This document shows, in pieces, positions 44,206-52,159 of a DNA stretch of 64,000 bases. Both the position numbers and the translations under genes were made by a program. Under the pieces are notes generated by a model. The model was not told the DNA's origin, ran no database searches, and worked only from the letters and a program-made list of their open reading frames with translations. How positions within the stretch are numbered: the first letter of the stretch is position 1; every line of letters begins with the position of its first letter. Source of the stretch: Methanoregulaceae archaeon UBA467 (lineage in GTDB: Archaea > Halobacteriota > Methanomicrobia > Methanomicrobiales > Methanospirillaceae); the NCBI GenBank assembly GCA_002503825.1, contig DASP01000005.1, positions 124,001-188,000 of the forward strand. The letters are read 5' to 3'.

Positions 44206-44464
44206 TTATCAGATTGAGGATTTCGAATGAAAATGGTGGAACAACTCACAATATAAGGAGATTCTGAATTGACATTTTCATGGTTCCGGAGTGAACCTTA
44301 CTGGTTCATGTCCGTTTCAGCAGGGCCGAAAAAACAACAACTGATACTGCCGGGAACCTGGATGACGATAATTTCAGTTTATAACTCCGGTCATGTGTAT
44401 TTCCAACCATTTATCATTGAACGGAACACAATGTGCATTCAGACAAGTCTGTTATAGCGTTCTG

Positions 44465-45787
44465 ATGGCCATGCATGTCACAATTATTTCACCCGGGATT
44501 TATACGTACGGTGCAATGCTCATCGGCGGGATTATCCGGGAAGCAGGATATCGCGTCAGTATCCGCCGGGACTTAAAAGCAGCACCCGCCGACACTGTAT
44601 TTTTAAGCCTGTATTCCACCCAGCACCTTCTTGACCCCGGAATCAGGGAATTTGTAAAAAACCATATTGAAAAAGGCGGGGCATGTTACGCCGGCGGGCC
44701 GGTCTCAGCATATCCTGAAATGGTGCTCGGAGAACTTGGATGCAGCGGTGTCGTGCTGGGGGAGGGGGAAAAAACCGTTTTACAACTCCTCTCAGGATCA
44801 ATTACAGAGCTGGAAAGGGGTGTCGCCTATAAAGACAAAAAAGAGGCGGTCATTCTACCGGTATCAGAACCTGTTTCAGTTGAAAAGCGGCCTCTCCCCC
44901 TGATTCCTGACGATATCGGCACTCAGAACATCAGGGGTGCAAACGTCTATATCGAAACCCACCGGGGCTGTCTCGGGGCATGCACCTTCTGCCAGGTGCC
45001 ACGCTTTTTCGGTCATGCAATCCGGAGCAGGGATATTGAAGACATCCTGCAGGAAGTACGGGCATTTAAAAAGAAGGGAGTAAGCCGGATTTCTATCAGC
45101 GGGGGAACAGGATCACTATACCGCTCGATCGGAAACCAGTTGAATCCCTCCGCCTTTATCGATCTCCTTGCCGGAATATCCGAAATTGTCGGGAAAAATA
45201 ATCTCTCTGCCCCTGATATCCGGGCTGACTGCATTACCGGGGATATTCTTGAAGCCATCCGGACGTATACAATCGGGTGGATCTTTTTTGGAATCGAGTC
45301 CGGATCCGACCGGGTACTCAACCTGATGGGAAAGGGAATCAAAATATCGCGTGTTTCCGATGCCGTCGCAGAATGCCGCGATCACGGGCTCCATGTCGCC
45401 GGAAGTTTCATTGTCGGGTATCCCACCGAATCCGATGATGATTATACCCTGACAAAAGACTTTATTTCAAAAGAATCGCTTGATGACGTCTTTATCAGCA
45501 TTGCAGAACCTATACCCGGGACACCCCTTGCACGCATGGTACTGAAGACACCTGATGAGAAAAATCCGGCCTTCATGCCGACAACCGGGGAATATCGCCC
45601 GCTTGGCCTGACCGTCGGCGAAGCACGGTGTTTCGATCTCATGCAGCATGCCGACATGTACAAGCCGGGTCTCCATGTCATCACGGACCAGATCTACGAT
45701 GCCTATCTTACAGAGGCAAAAAAACAGGGGGATGACATCAGGGCAGTTACCGGTCTGCTCCACCGGTACTATGGAACCCCGGGGTGA
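44465..45787 (+). CDS. mgmA: B12-type radical SAM protein, likely MCR glutamine C-methyltransferase
   Basis: A 440-residue protein. An N-terminal Rossmann-like domain (about 1-135: IISPGIYTYGAMLIGGIIREAGY, VFLSLYSTQHLLDP, GGPVSAYPEMVLGELG) resembles cobalamin-binding domains of B12-dependent radical SAM enzymes, without a DxHxxG base-off motif. The radical SAM motif is CLGACTFC, followed by RISISGGTGSLY and FGIESGSDRVLNLM. Its place beside mcrA and the architecture match the enzyme described as methylating the active-site Gln of MCR in Methanoculleus. I did not compare it directly with that sequence, so the symbol is tentative. The ATG at 44465 is chosen over an upstream extension to 44393. 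Confidence 0.72.
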   Translation: MAMHVTIISPGIYTYGAMLIGGIIREAGYRVSIRRDLKAAPADTVFLSLYSTQHLLDPGIREFVKNHIEKGGACYAGGPVSAYPEMVLGELGCSGVVLGEGEKTVLQLLSGSITELERGVAYKDKKEAVILPVSEPVSVEKRPLPLIPDDIGTQNIRGANVYIETHRGCLGACTFCQVPRFFGHAIRSRDIEDILQEVRAFKKKGVSRISISGGTGSLYRSIGNQLNPSAFIDLLAGISEIVGKNNLSAPDIRADCITGDILEAIRTYTIGWIFFGIESGSDRVLNLMGKGIKISRVSDAVAECRDHGLHVAGSFIVGYPTESDDDYTLTKDFISKESLDDVFISIAEPIPGTPLARMVLKTPDEKNPAFMPTTGEYRPLGLTVGEARCFDLMQHADMYKPGLHVITDQIYDAYLTEAKKQGDDIRAVTGLLHRYYGTPG

Positions 45788-46090
45788 AGATTCATATCAT
45801 TCATCATGTTAAGTTAAATAATTTCTTTTAAAAAAATATGCCTGAAATTGTGTGGTTCACTTTAATACAAATTTTTTTTATTTAACGCAATCTGACACGC
45901 ATAAAAACTGACAACGTGTGCTTATTTGCCCATTTAATCTCTTAAAATCGGTTTATAAGCAAAAATTTCGAAACATTTAACTCATCTATAATCAACTGTT
46001 AGATGAACCACAAAGGGTTTGTACTCGATGTGAGTGGCAATGCATGATGAACACTCTCGTGCACAATTCAGCACGCAGGGAGGAGGCTAA
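45788..46090 (+). promoter_or_regulatory. mtr operon promoter and leader
   Basis: A 303-bp AT-rich gap without a gene. A TATA-like tttataag at 45952-45959 would place the start near 45982 and leave a leader of about 110 nt. The leader has a gtgc/gcac stem near 46060-46075 and ends in the strong ribosome binding site gggaggagg before the mtrE ATG. Confidence 0.45.
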
Positions 46091-46993
46091 ATGGAAAGTA
46101 TTGTATTTGGCATTGGAATAACTGCATTGGCAGGAGCTCTTGCCACAGTTGCCGGTGCTGCGGAAGATACTGAATCAAACATCGGATCACAGGGTGACCC
46201 GAACTCTCAGGTTCAGCTCGCTCCGCAGATGGGTTATATTCATCGCATTTTCAATAAGGCAGTTGCTGGTGAACCACCGGCCTATGGTCTCTGGATCGCA
46301 CTCGGTGCAGGGATCGCTTGGGCTTTTATGGCTATGCAGATCAATCCGATACTTGCAATCGTCCTTGGATGCGGTCTCGCCACATTTATTCAGGGCGTGT
46401 ACGCAACGACCGCATATCTGGGAAGAACAGCAAGTCTCGCGAAATTTGGACAGCCAGTCTATGTTGACATACTGAAGTCAGTAACGACGGTTACAATGGC
46501 ACACGCATTTGTGGCTATATTCACCACAGTTACAATGTGCCATCTGATCAACGCGGCACTGGGACACCCGTTCCCGCTGCCACTGCTTGGTCTGATATGG
46601 GGTATCGCACTCGGAGCAGCCGGATCCGCAACCGGAAACCCGTTCTATGGAAAGGAACGCCAGTACCAGTCACAGAAGTTTGGTGCAGGCGTACCGATCG
46701 CAGCATCGGGTAATATTGTAAGGTATGCCGAAGCTGGTGAGAGAAACTCACTCGACAACGGATGGTACACCGCCAAGCTGGGCGGCCCTGCATCAGGTGT
46801 CTGTTTCGGTCTTATCGTGTTCCTCGAACTCTGGCGTACGGTTCTCTTTGAGCCTGTAGCAGCCGGATGGGGCGCAATTGTTGTCGGAATTATCATGATC
46901 CTTGTCTTTGCAGTCATCGACCGCTACATAGAAGTCTGGGCAAGGAAGACCTACGGACCATACACAACCCCCGAAAAGGAGGCATCTTCATGA
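46091..46993 (+). CDS. mtrE: tetrahydromethanopterin S-methyltransferase subunit E
   Basis: Integral membrane subunit, 300 residues, of the sodium-pumping methyltransferase that moves the methyl group from methyl-H4MPT to coenzyme M. It has several hydrophobic segments (GIGITALAGALATVAGAA, WIALGAGIAWAFMAM, GLIWGIALGAAG, WGAIVVGIIMILVF) and the family start. It begins the operon mtrEDCBAF, an mtrA-G fusion, mtrH, and overlaps mtrD by 4 bp (ATGA). Confidence 0.95.
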   Translation: MESIVFGIGITALAGALATVAGAAEDTESNIGSQGDPNSQVQLAPQMGYIHRIFNKAVAGEPPAYGLWIALGAGIAWAFMAMQINPILAIVLGCGLATFIQGVYATTAYLGRTASLAKFGQPVYVDILKSVTTVTMAHAFVAIFTTVTMCHLINAALGHPFPLPLLGLIWGIALGAAGSATGNPFYGKERQYQSQKFGAGVPIAASGNIVRYAEAGERNSLDNGWYTAKLGGPASGVCFGLIVFLELWRTVLFEPVAAGWGAIVVGIIMILVFAVIDRYIEVWARKTYGPYTTPEKEASS

Positions 46994-47823
46994 GCGCTAT
47001 CGGTGCAAAACCTGCAGGCGGTGCAGGGCTGGACACGACCTCAGCGCTCGTCGGCATTATTATTCTTATCGTCATTCTCGGCGCAATGTACATGCTCGGC
47101 TCTTCCGTTGCATTAATGGCCCTCATCGGGGTCATCATCGGCGGAATTCTGATCGGGTTTGGTGTACACTTTGTGCCGGTTGGCGGTGCACCTGCCGCAA
47201 TGGGGCAGGCTCCAGGTATCGCAACAGGTGTTGCAATGCTGGCAGCCGGTGCCGGTCTCGCCGGACTCTTTGGTGGTGCATGGGCTGCAGAGCAGGGGCT
47301 CGCAGTTGCAGTTATCACCGGTGGAATTGGCGGAGGCCTGATGATGGCCATCACCTGTTTCATGGTCAATTTCATCTACGTATTCGGTATGGGTATCCCC
47401 GCAGCGTCAGGGAAGGTATTAAAGGACCCCATCACAGGGGACTCCCAGCCTGAGTTCAAGTCACAGGGAACAGAAGGTCACGGTCTGCCGTTCATCTCAT
47501 ATGTCGGCGGCGTGATTGGCGGCATATTCGGTGGAGCCGGCGGTACGCTTATCTATATCATGCTCCTCGATGTGTACAAGGAATCCCTTCCGGAAATGTT
47601 CGGTGCACAGGCAGCTCAGGTACTCCCGATAGCGATTACACTCGCAGGACTCTTTGCAATTGGTATATTCCTGGTGAACGCAGTGCTTGCTGCCTACAAC
47701 ATCACCGGTACCATCGAGGGACCGCATGACCCGAAGTTCAAGCGTTTCCCCCGTGATATTATCGCATCCGCAGTCGCATCCGCTGTCTGCGGTATTGTGG
47801 CAATCCTGCTTGTGGCGATGTGA
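46990..47823 (+). CDS. mtrD: tetrahydromethanopterin S-methyltransferase subunit D
   Basis: Integral membrane subunit, 277 residues, rich in Gly/Ala/Ile membrane helices (LVGIIILIVILGAMYML, ALIGVIIGGILIGFGV, GLMMAITCFMVNFIYVFGMG, and C-terminal AVASAVCGIVAILLVAM). With MtrC and MtrE it makes up the sodium-translocating core. The start at 46990 overlaps mtrE; the longer open frame lies inside mtrE and is not used. Confidence 0.95.
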   Translation: MSAIGAKPAGGAGLDTTSALVGIIILIVILGAMYMLGSSVALMALIGVIIGGILIGFGVHFVPVGGAPAAMGQAPGIATGVAMLAAGAGLAGLFGGAWAAEQGLAVAVITGGIGGGLMMAITCFMVNFIYVFGMGIPAASGKVLKDPITGDSQPEFKSQGTEGHGLPFISYVGGVIGGIFGGAGGTLIYIMLLDVYKESLPEMFGAQAAQVLPIAITLAGLFAIGIFLVNAVLAAYNITGTIEGPHDPKFKRFPRDIIASAVASAVCGIVAILLVAM

Positions 47824-47833
47824 GGTGTGTTAA

Positions 47834-48682
47834 ATGTCAGTAAAAATTGAAGTAATTGAAGGCGGTATGCCCCATACCAACATCATGATTGGCGGGCTCG
47901 TCGTCTCTGTTATCTGTATTTATCTCACCTACCTGAACGTACTTACAGGTACACAGTTATTTGCGTTCTTTGGAGGACTTGGTGCAATTGCAGCAATCGT
48001 CTGGGGAAGCCATACAATCAAGCACCTGTGCAGTTATGGTATCGGTACCGGTGTTCCCTCGGCAGGTATGATGGCATTCGGCTCCGGTCTTATCGCAATG
48101 CTCTTTGCAACCAGATACGGAGTTGCAGCACCTATTGTTGCCATAATTCTCGCAGCAGTGATCGGTGCAATCCTCGGGTATGTCGCAAACAACATCCTGA
48201 GCATGCACATCCCGGTCATGATCCAGTCACTCGTTGAAATGGCAGTTATCGGGGCACTCACGCTGATGGGATTTGCAGCAATGATGACCGGTTCATTTGA
48301 ACTCTCATCAATGACTGTAGGACAGGTCACGATCCTCGGGCTCTCACTGCCCAGCTACCAGGCATCACTGCTTGGCGGAGCGCTTCTCGCAACCGTCTTC
48401 ATGCTTGGCGGAATAGCAATCCAGCACCCGTTCAACGCCTGCCTTGGCCCGAACTGGACCCAGGACAGGATGCTGATGCTCGCTGCTGAATGCGGGTTCC
48501 TTTCGATGATCCCGGCAGCAGTCATGTCAATGGCACTTGTCAGCATGCCGGCAGCGCTCATTTCACTTATCGTGTCATTAGTTGGCTGGTACTACACGTA
48601 TGCCAATTATATCGTCCTTTCAAAGCGCGATGCCGCTGAATGGCTCGATGCAAAACCGATTCCGGAACTGGAGGGACACTGA
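47834..48682 (+). CDS. mtrC: tetrahydromethanopterin S-methyltransferase subunit C
   Basis: Integral membrane subunit, 282 residues. Conserved stretches are NIMIGGLVVSVICIYLTY, GIGTGVPSAGMMAFGSGL and IQHPFNACLGPNWTQDRML, the last a strong family signature, with about seven to eight membrane segments. It is separated from mtrB by a single base. Confidence 0.95.
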   Translation: MSVKIEVIEGGMPHTNIMIGGLVVSVICIYLTYLNVLTGTQLFAFFGGLGAIAAIVWGSHTIKHLCSYGIGTGVPSAGMMAFGSGLIAMLFATRYGVAAPIVAIILAAVIGAILGYVANNILSMHIPVMIQSLVEMAVIGALTLMGFAAMMTGSFELSSMTVGQVTILGLSLPSYQASLLGGALLATVFMLGGIAIQHPFNACLGPNWTQDRMLMLAAECGFLSMIPAAVMSMALVSMPAALISLIVSLVGWYYTYANYIVLSKRDAAEWLDAKPIPELEGH

Positions 48683-48683
48683 T

Positions 48684-48965
48684 ATGTTCATTCTGGTACT
48701 TCCCGAATTCGGACTGGTTGCAGACCCGATGGTGGGTATTGTTACCTCGGCAGGCGAGTCGCTGGCACCGGTTCTTGAGAAAGTCGCGGAACTTGAAGCA
48801 GTATCAAACGATATTGTGAATATGCTCTCCGGACAGGGCAATTATCTCGCTTCCTTCCCGAACAGGGAGAAAGCGCTGGTTGTTGCCGGCAGTATGAACG
48901 CATTCTGGTATGGAATGGCAGTCGGTCTCGTGATCGCAGGGGTCTTTGTATTCCATCTGATATGA
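48684..48965 (+). CDS. mtrB: tetrahydromethanopterin S-methyltransferase subunit B
   Basis: Small subunit, 93 residues, with one C-terminal membrane helix (WYGMAVGLVIAGVFVFHLI) and a cytoplasmic N-terminal part (FILVLPEFGLVADPMVGIV). The start at 48684 lies 1 bp after mtrC. The open frame begins earlier inside mtrC, but the family N-terminus is here. Confidence 0.92.
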   Translation: MFILVLPEFGLVADPMVGIVTSAGESLAPVLEKVAELEAVSNDIVNMLSGQGNYLASFPNREKALVVAGSMNAFWYGMAVGLVIAGVFVFHLI

Positions 48966-49490
48966 GGTGAGAAAAATGGCAGAAAAGAAATCACCAGCAA
49001 GCGGATGGCCGATTGTTCAGGGAGACTTCCACTCAGGGGACGCAAACAGCCCGGTTGCAGTCGTAACCATGGGTTCCCACCTTGACGAGAAGGGCATCTG
49101 CGACGGCGGGGCCGCAATCTGCGGGTCATGCAAGACTGAAAACCTCGGTCTTGAGAAGGTCATTGCAAATATCATCTCAAACCCGAACATCCGCTTTATG
49201 CTGCTTTGTGGTACTGAAGTGAAAGGCCACCTCAGTGGTCAGACACTTGCAGCACTCCACAAGGGCGGTGTCAAGGACGGAAGGGTTGTCGGAGCTGAAG
49301 GAGCTATCCCGTTCATTGAAAACCTCTCCGCTGACGCTATCACACGCTTCCAGGAGCAGGTTGAAGTCGTCAATATCATGGAGTCCGAGGATCTCGGAGC
49401 CATCACGGCAAAAATCAATGAGCTCAAAGGCAGGGACCCCGGTGCATTCGGCGCCGACCCAATGGTCATTGAGGTCAAAGAAGCCGGTGG
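48964..49490 (+). repeat. direct repeat unit 1 (mtrA cobamide domain)
   Basis: About 527 bp, from just before the mtrA ATG through codon ~172, that recurs almost unchanged at 49905-50431. The encoded proteins differ at only five of about 172 positions, and most third codon positions are also identical. The copies diverge abruptly downstream. Confidence 0.85.
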
Positions 49491-49695
49491 CGCTGAAGAG
49501 TCCACAGGAGAAGTCAGGCCTCTCTCCGGAGAACTTGCACTCGTCCATGCCCGTATGAAAATTATCGAGAAGATGGTCACTGACATCGGATACCGCGACA
49601 AATTTGCCTCAGGTGTCTATTCAGGCAAGATAGAAGGCTTAATGATTGGTCTGATCGTGTCATTTGCCCTTCTCGGATTCATGTTGATGGGGTGA
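48976..49695 (+). CDS. mtrA: tetrahydromethanopterin S-methyltransferase subunit A
   Basis: Corrinoid-binding subunit, 239 residues. The cytoplasmic domain holds GTEVKGHLSGQT, whose His corresponds to the lower axial ligand of the cobamide (His84 in Methanothermobacter), and CDGGAAICGSCKTENLG. The C-terminus ends in a membrane helix (LMIGLIVSFALLGFMLM). The first 172 residues are duplicated in the gene at 49917. The start at 48976 follows gaggtgag. Confidence 0.95.
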   Translation: MAEKKSPASGWPIVQGDFHSGDANSPVAVVTMGSHLDEKGICDGGAAICGSCKTENLGLEKVIANIISNPNIRFMLLCGTEVKGHLSGQTLAALHKGGVKDGRVVGAEGAIPFIENLSADAITRFQEQVEVVNIMESEDLGAITAKINELKGRDPGAFGADPMVIEVKEAGGAEESTGEVRPLSGELALVHARMKIIEKMVTDIGYRDKFASGVYSGKIEGLMIGLIVSFALLGFMLMG

Positions 49696-49702
49696 AGAGG
49701 AG

Positions 49703-49906
49703 ATGGCAGAAGAAGAATCAAAGGCAGCAGGTCCGATCAGGATGGTTGCTATTGAAAACATGGTGGAGAATATCCGCTACAAGGCACAGATCTTGGCCAG
49801 AACAAACAAGCTCGAATCAGGTATCATGGATTCCGGTATTGTCGGATTCTCTGCCGGGCTTATCATTGTTCTGCTCCTGATTGTAGTGCCTGTAGTAGTC
49901 ATGTGA
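49703..49906 (+). CDS. mtrF: tetrahydromethanopterin S-methyltransferase subunit F
   Basis: Small subunit, 67 residues, with a cytoplasmic helix (IENMVENIRYKAQILARTNK) and one C-terminal membrane helix (GLIIVLLLIVVPVVVM). MtrF is related to the C-terminal part of MtrA. It lies between the two copies of the MtrA domain. Confidence 0.9.
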   Translation: MAEEESKAAGPIRMVAIENMVENIRYKAQILARTNKLESGIMDSGIVGFSAGLIIVLLLIVVPVVVM

Positions 49907-50431
49907 GGTGGAAAAAATGGCAGAAAAGAAATCACCAGCAAGCGGGTGGCCGATTGTCCAGGGAGACTTCCACTCAGGTGACGCAAACAGCCCGGTTGCA
50001 GTCGTAACCATGGGTTCCCACCTCGACGAGAAGGGTATCTGTGATGGCGGGGCCGCAATCTGCGGGTCATGCAAGACTGAAAACCTCGGTCTTGAAAAAG
50101 TCATTGCAAATATCATCTCCAACCCGAACATCCGCTTTATGCTGCTCTGCGGTACTGAAGTGAAAGGCCACCTCAGTGGTCAGACACTTGCAGCACTCCA
50201 CGCAGGCGGTGTCAAGGACGGAAGGGTTGTCGGTGCAGAAGGTGCCATCCCGTTCATTGAGAATCTTAATGCTGACGCTATCAAACGCTTCCAGGAGCAG
50301 GTTGAAGTCGTCAATATCATGGAGTCCGAGGATCTCGGCACTATCACGGCAAAAATCAATGAGCTCAAGGGCAGGGACCCGGGTGCATTCGGCGCCGATC
50401 CAATGGTCATTGAGGTCAAAGAAGCCGGTGG
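49905..50431 (+). repeat. direct repeat unit 2 (mtrA cobamide domain)
   Basis: Second copy of the 527-bp mtrA segment, including the ribosome binding site gaggtg and the start codon. Protein differences from unit 1 are Lys to Ala in ALHKGG, Ser to Asn in LSAD, Thr to Lys in ITRF, Ala to Thr in LGAI, and one at the end of the repeat. Confidence 0.85.
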
Positions 50432-50651
50432 CGTAGAAGTAGCCGCAGCAGGCGTAAACCCACAGTTCCTCGAGATCGAGAAGAGACTCGATAAGATCGA
50501 GAAACAGATTGAGTTTGCGGATGCAGAGATCGCCCAGCGCGTGGGCAGAAAAATCGGTCGGGATATCGGAATACTCTACGGGCTTGTAGCAGGGTTGACA
50601 GTATTTGTCATGCTGCTTGTCCTGCTCCCGAAATTAAATGTATTAGTGTAA
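49917..50651 (+). CDS. MtrA-MtrG fusion subunit of the methyltransferase
   Basis: A 244-residue protein with a second, nearly identical MtrA cobamide domain (1 to about 172, including GTEVKGHLSGQT) joined to an MtrG sequence. The C-terminal part has IEKRLDKIEKQIEFADAEIAQRVGRKIGRDIGILYGLVAG and a membrane helix, which is the body of MtrG, and occupies the mtrG position between mtrF and mtrH. No separate mtrG is present. Either the complex carries two cobamide domains, or the duplicated domain is a structural part of the stalk. The axial His is kept, so it is probably able to bind cobamide. Confidence 0.88.
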   Translation: MAEKKSPASGWPIVQGDFHSGDANSPVAVVTMGSHLDEKGICDGGAAICGSCKTENLGLEKVIANIISNPNIRFMLLCGTEVKGHLSGQTLAALHAGGVKDGRVVGAEGAIPFIENLNADAIKRFQEQVEVVNIMESEDLGTITAKINELKGRDPGAFGADPMVIEVKEAGGVEVAAAGVNPQFLEIEKRLDKIEKQIEFADAEIAQRVGRKIGRDIGILYGLVAGLTVFVMLLVLLPKLNVLV

Positions 50652-50667
50652 GGAGGTGTGAAAAAAT

Positions 50668-51705
50668 ATGTTCAGATTCGAAAAAGAACAGAAAGTCTGG
50701 GACTTCAATGGCACCAAGATCGGAGGGCAGCCAGGTGAATACCCAACCGTGCTTGGCGCATCTATCTTCTATAACAAGCACGAGGTAGTGCTTGACGACC
50801 ACACAGGTAAAATCGATAAACCAGTAGCAGAGGCACTCTGGAACCGCTGTCAGGAACTTTCAGACCTGACAGGTATTCCCCATTTCATCCAGATCATCGC
50901 TGAGTTCCCTGAAGCATTTGAAAGCTATTTCAACTGGTTCGACAGCATCGACAACAAGACTGCATTCCTGATGGACTCGTCAGTTCCTACCTCTCTGGCA
51001 CATGCCTGCAAGTATGTCACTGAAGTGGGTCTCGCAGACCGTGCAATCTACAACTCAATCAACGGGTCTATCCCGCCGGAGAACATCGAGGCAATTGCAC
51101 AGAGCGATGTGAGTGCAGCCATAGTGCTGGCATTCAACCCAGCCGATCCCTCGGTGGTCGGAAGAGAGAAAGTACTGACGGAAGGCGGTGTCGCCGGACA
51201 GACCATGGGTATGCTGGAGATCGCAGAAAAGTGCGGAATTACCCGCCCGATTCTCGACACGGCTGCAACACCTCTCGGCCTCGGCTCAGGTGGATCATAC
51301 CGTGAAATCCTCGCCTGCAAGGCGATCCACGGTTACCCGACGGGTGGTGCATACCACAACATGACTGTTTCATGGACCTGGCTTAAGCGCTGGAAGGGAA
51401 CGAAAAAGAACCCCTCGGCACTGGCAGCAGGATACGAGGGCAAGGATGCACTCCTCAAGCAGATGACTCACCACTATCTCGGTGGCATGGAAGGTATCAA
51501 GCAGGCAGCATGGTCAGCACCCGATATCGGCTGCAACATGATCGCAAGCACGCTTGGCGCCGACCTCATCATGTACGGCCCTATCGAGAACGTCGAGGCG
51601 ATGATAACAGCACAGGCATATACCGATATAACCGTTCTGGAAGCAACACGAATGCTCGGAATCGATGTGTGTGCTGAAACCCACCCGATATTCAAACTCA
51701 TCTAA
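50668..51705 (+). CDS. mtrH: tetrahydromethanopterin S-methyltransferase subunit H
   Basis: Cytoplasmic subunit, 345 residues, that transfers the methyl group from methyl-H4MPT to the MtrA cobamide. It begins MFRFEKEQKVWDFNGTKIGG and has LMDSSVPTSLAHACKYVTE, ILDTAATPLGLGSGGSYRE and GCNMIASTLGADLIMYGPIE, typical of the TIM-barrel methyltransferase. A strong ggaggtg precedes the ATG. Last gene of the operon. Confidence 0.96.
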   Translation: MFRFEKEQKVWDFNGTKIGGQPGEYPTVLGASIFYNKHEVVLDDHTGKIDKPVAEALWNRCQELSDLTGIPHFIQIIAEFPEAFESYFNWFDSIDNKTAFLMDSSVPTSLAHACKYVTEVGLADRAIYNSINGSIPPENIEAIAQSDVSAAIVLAFNPADPSVVGREKVLTEGGVAGQTMGMLEIAEKCGITRPILDTAATPLGLGSGGSYREILACKAIHGYPTGGAYHNMTVSWTWLKRWKGTKKNPSALAAGYEGKDALLKQMTHHYLGGMEGIKQAAWSAPDIGCNMIASTLGADLIMYGPIENVEAMITAQAYTDITVLEATRMLGIDVCAETHPIFKLI

Positions 51706-51715
51706 TTTTTTTTTT
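51706..51715 (+). terminator. T-tract terminator after mtrH
   Basis: Ten consecutive T residues directly after the mtrH stop codon, the clearest archaeal-type terminator in the window. Confidence 0.65.
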
Positions 51716-51716
51716 G

Positions 51717-51960
51717 CTTCCGTTCAGACGGAATACACTCGTTCTGCCGATATCCTGCCAGATTACAGTGTGATTAGTTCTTCCCGGGCAGTATCCCGTA
51801 TGCTGGCACTCCCGAAGCAAATGCCGGCCGTTTTGACGTCATCATAGTACGAAAGGGACTGTGCTCATTGTTTTTAGGTAAATGAAGGCCCTTTTGAAAT
51901 CCTTCGCGTTCTCTCATCTGATGATACACTGATGAGATGGTAACTGTGCCCACCATCATA
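51717..51960 (+). repeat. degenerate dispersed repeat, copy C
   Basis: A decayed relative of the repeats at 43962 and 60125. The block ggcactcccgaagc to gggactgtgctc (about 51803-51867) aligns with gacactcccggggc to aggaccgtgctc of copy B. It is followed by gaaatccttcgcgttctctca (about 51896), which aligns with the start of copies A and B, so parts of two units may be present in tandem. No gene is seen between here and 52160. Confidence 0.45.
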
Positions 51961-52159
51961 TCTCCAGACACAAAAGAAACCCTAGAGATGTCCTGCCTCC
52001 TGACTACCCTGATAACTGCATGTCATGAATGGTCACACATTCCATGCAGGAACCCCCCCCTGTGATCCATTCCCGGCAACTGTAAAAACCAAATAACGGC
52101 CTCAGCCAGTCCACGTATCCACACGAAAACATACAAATGTGATTAAAGTATTGCTGCGG

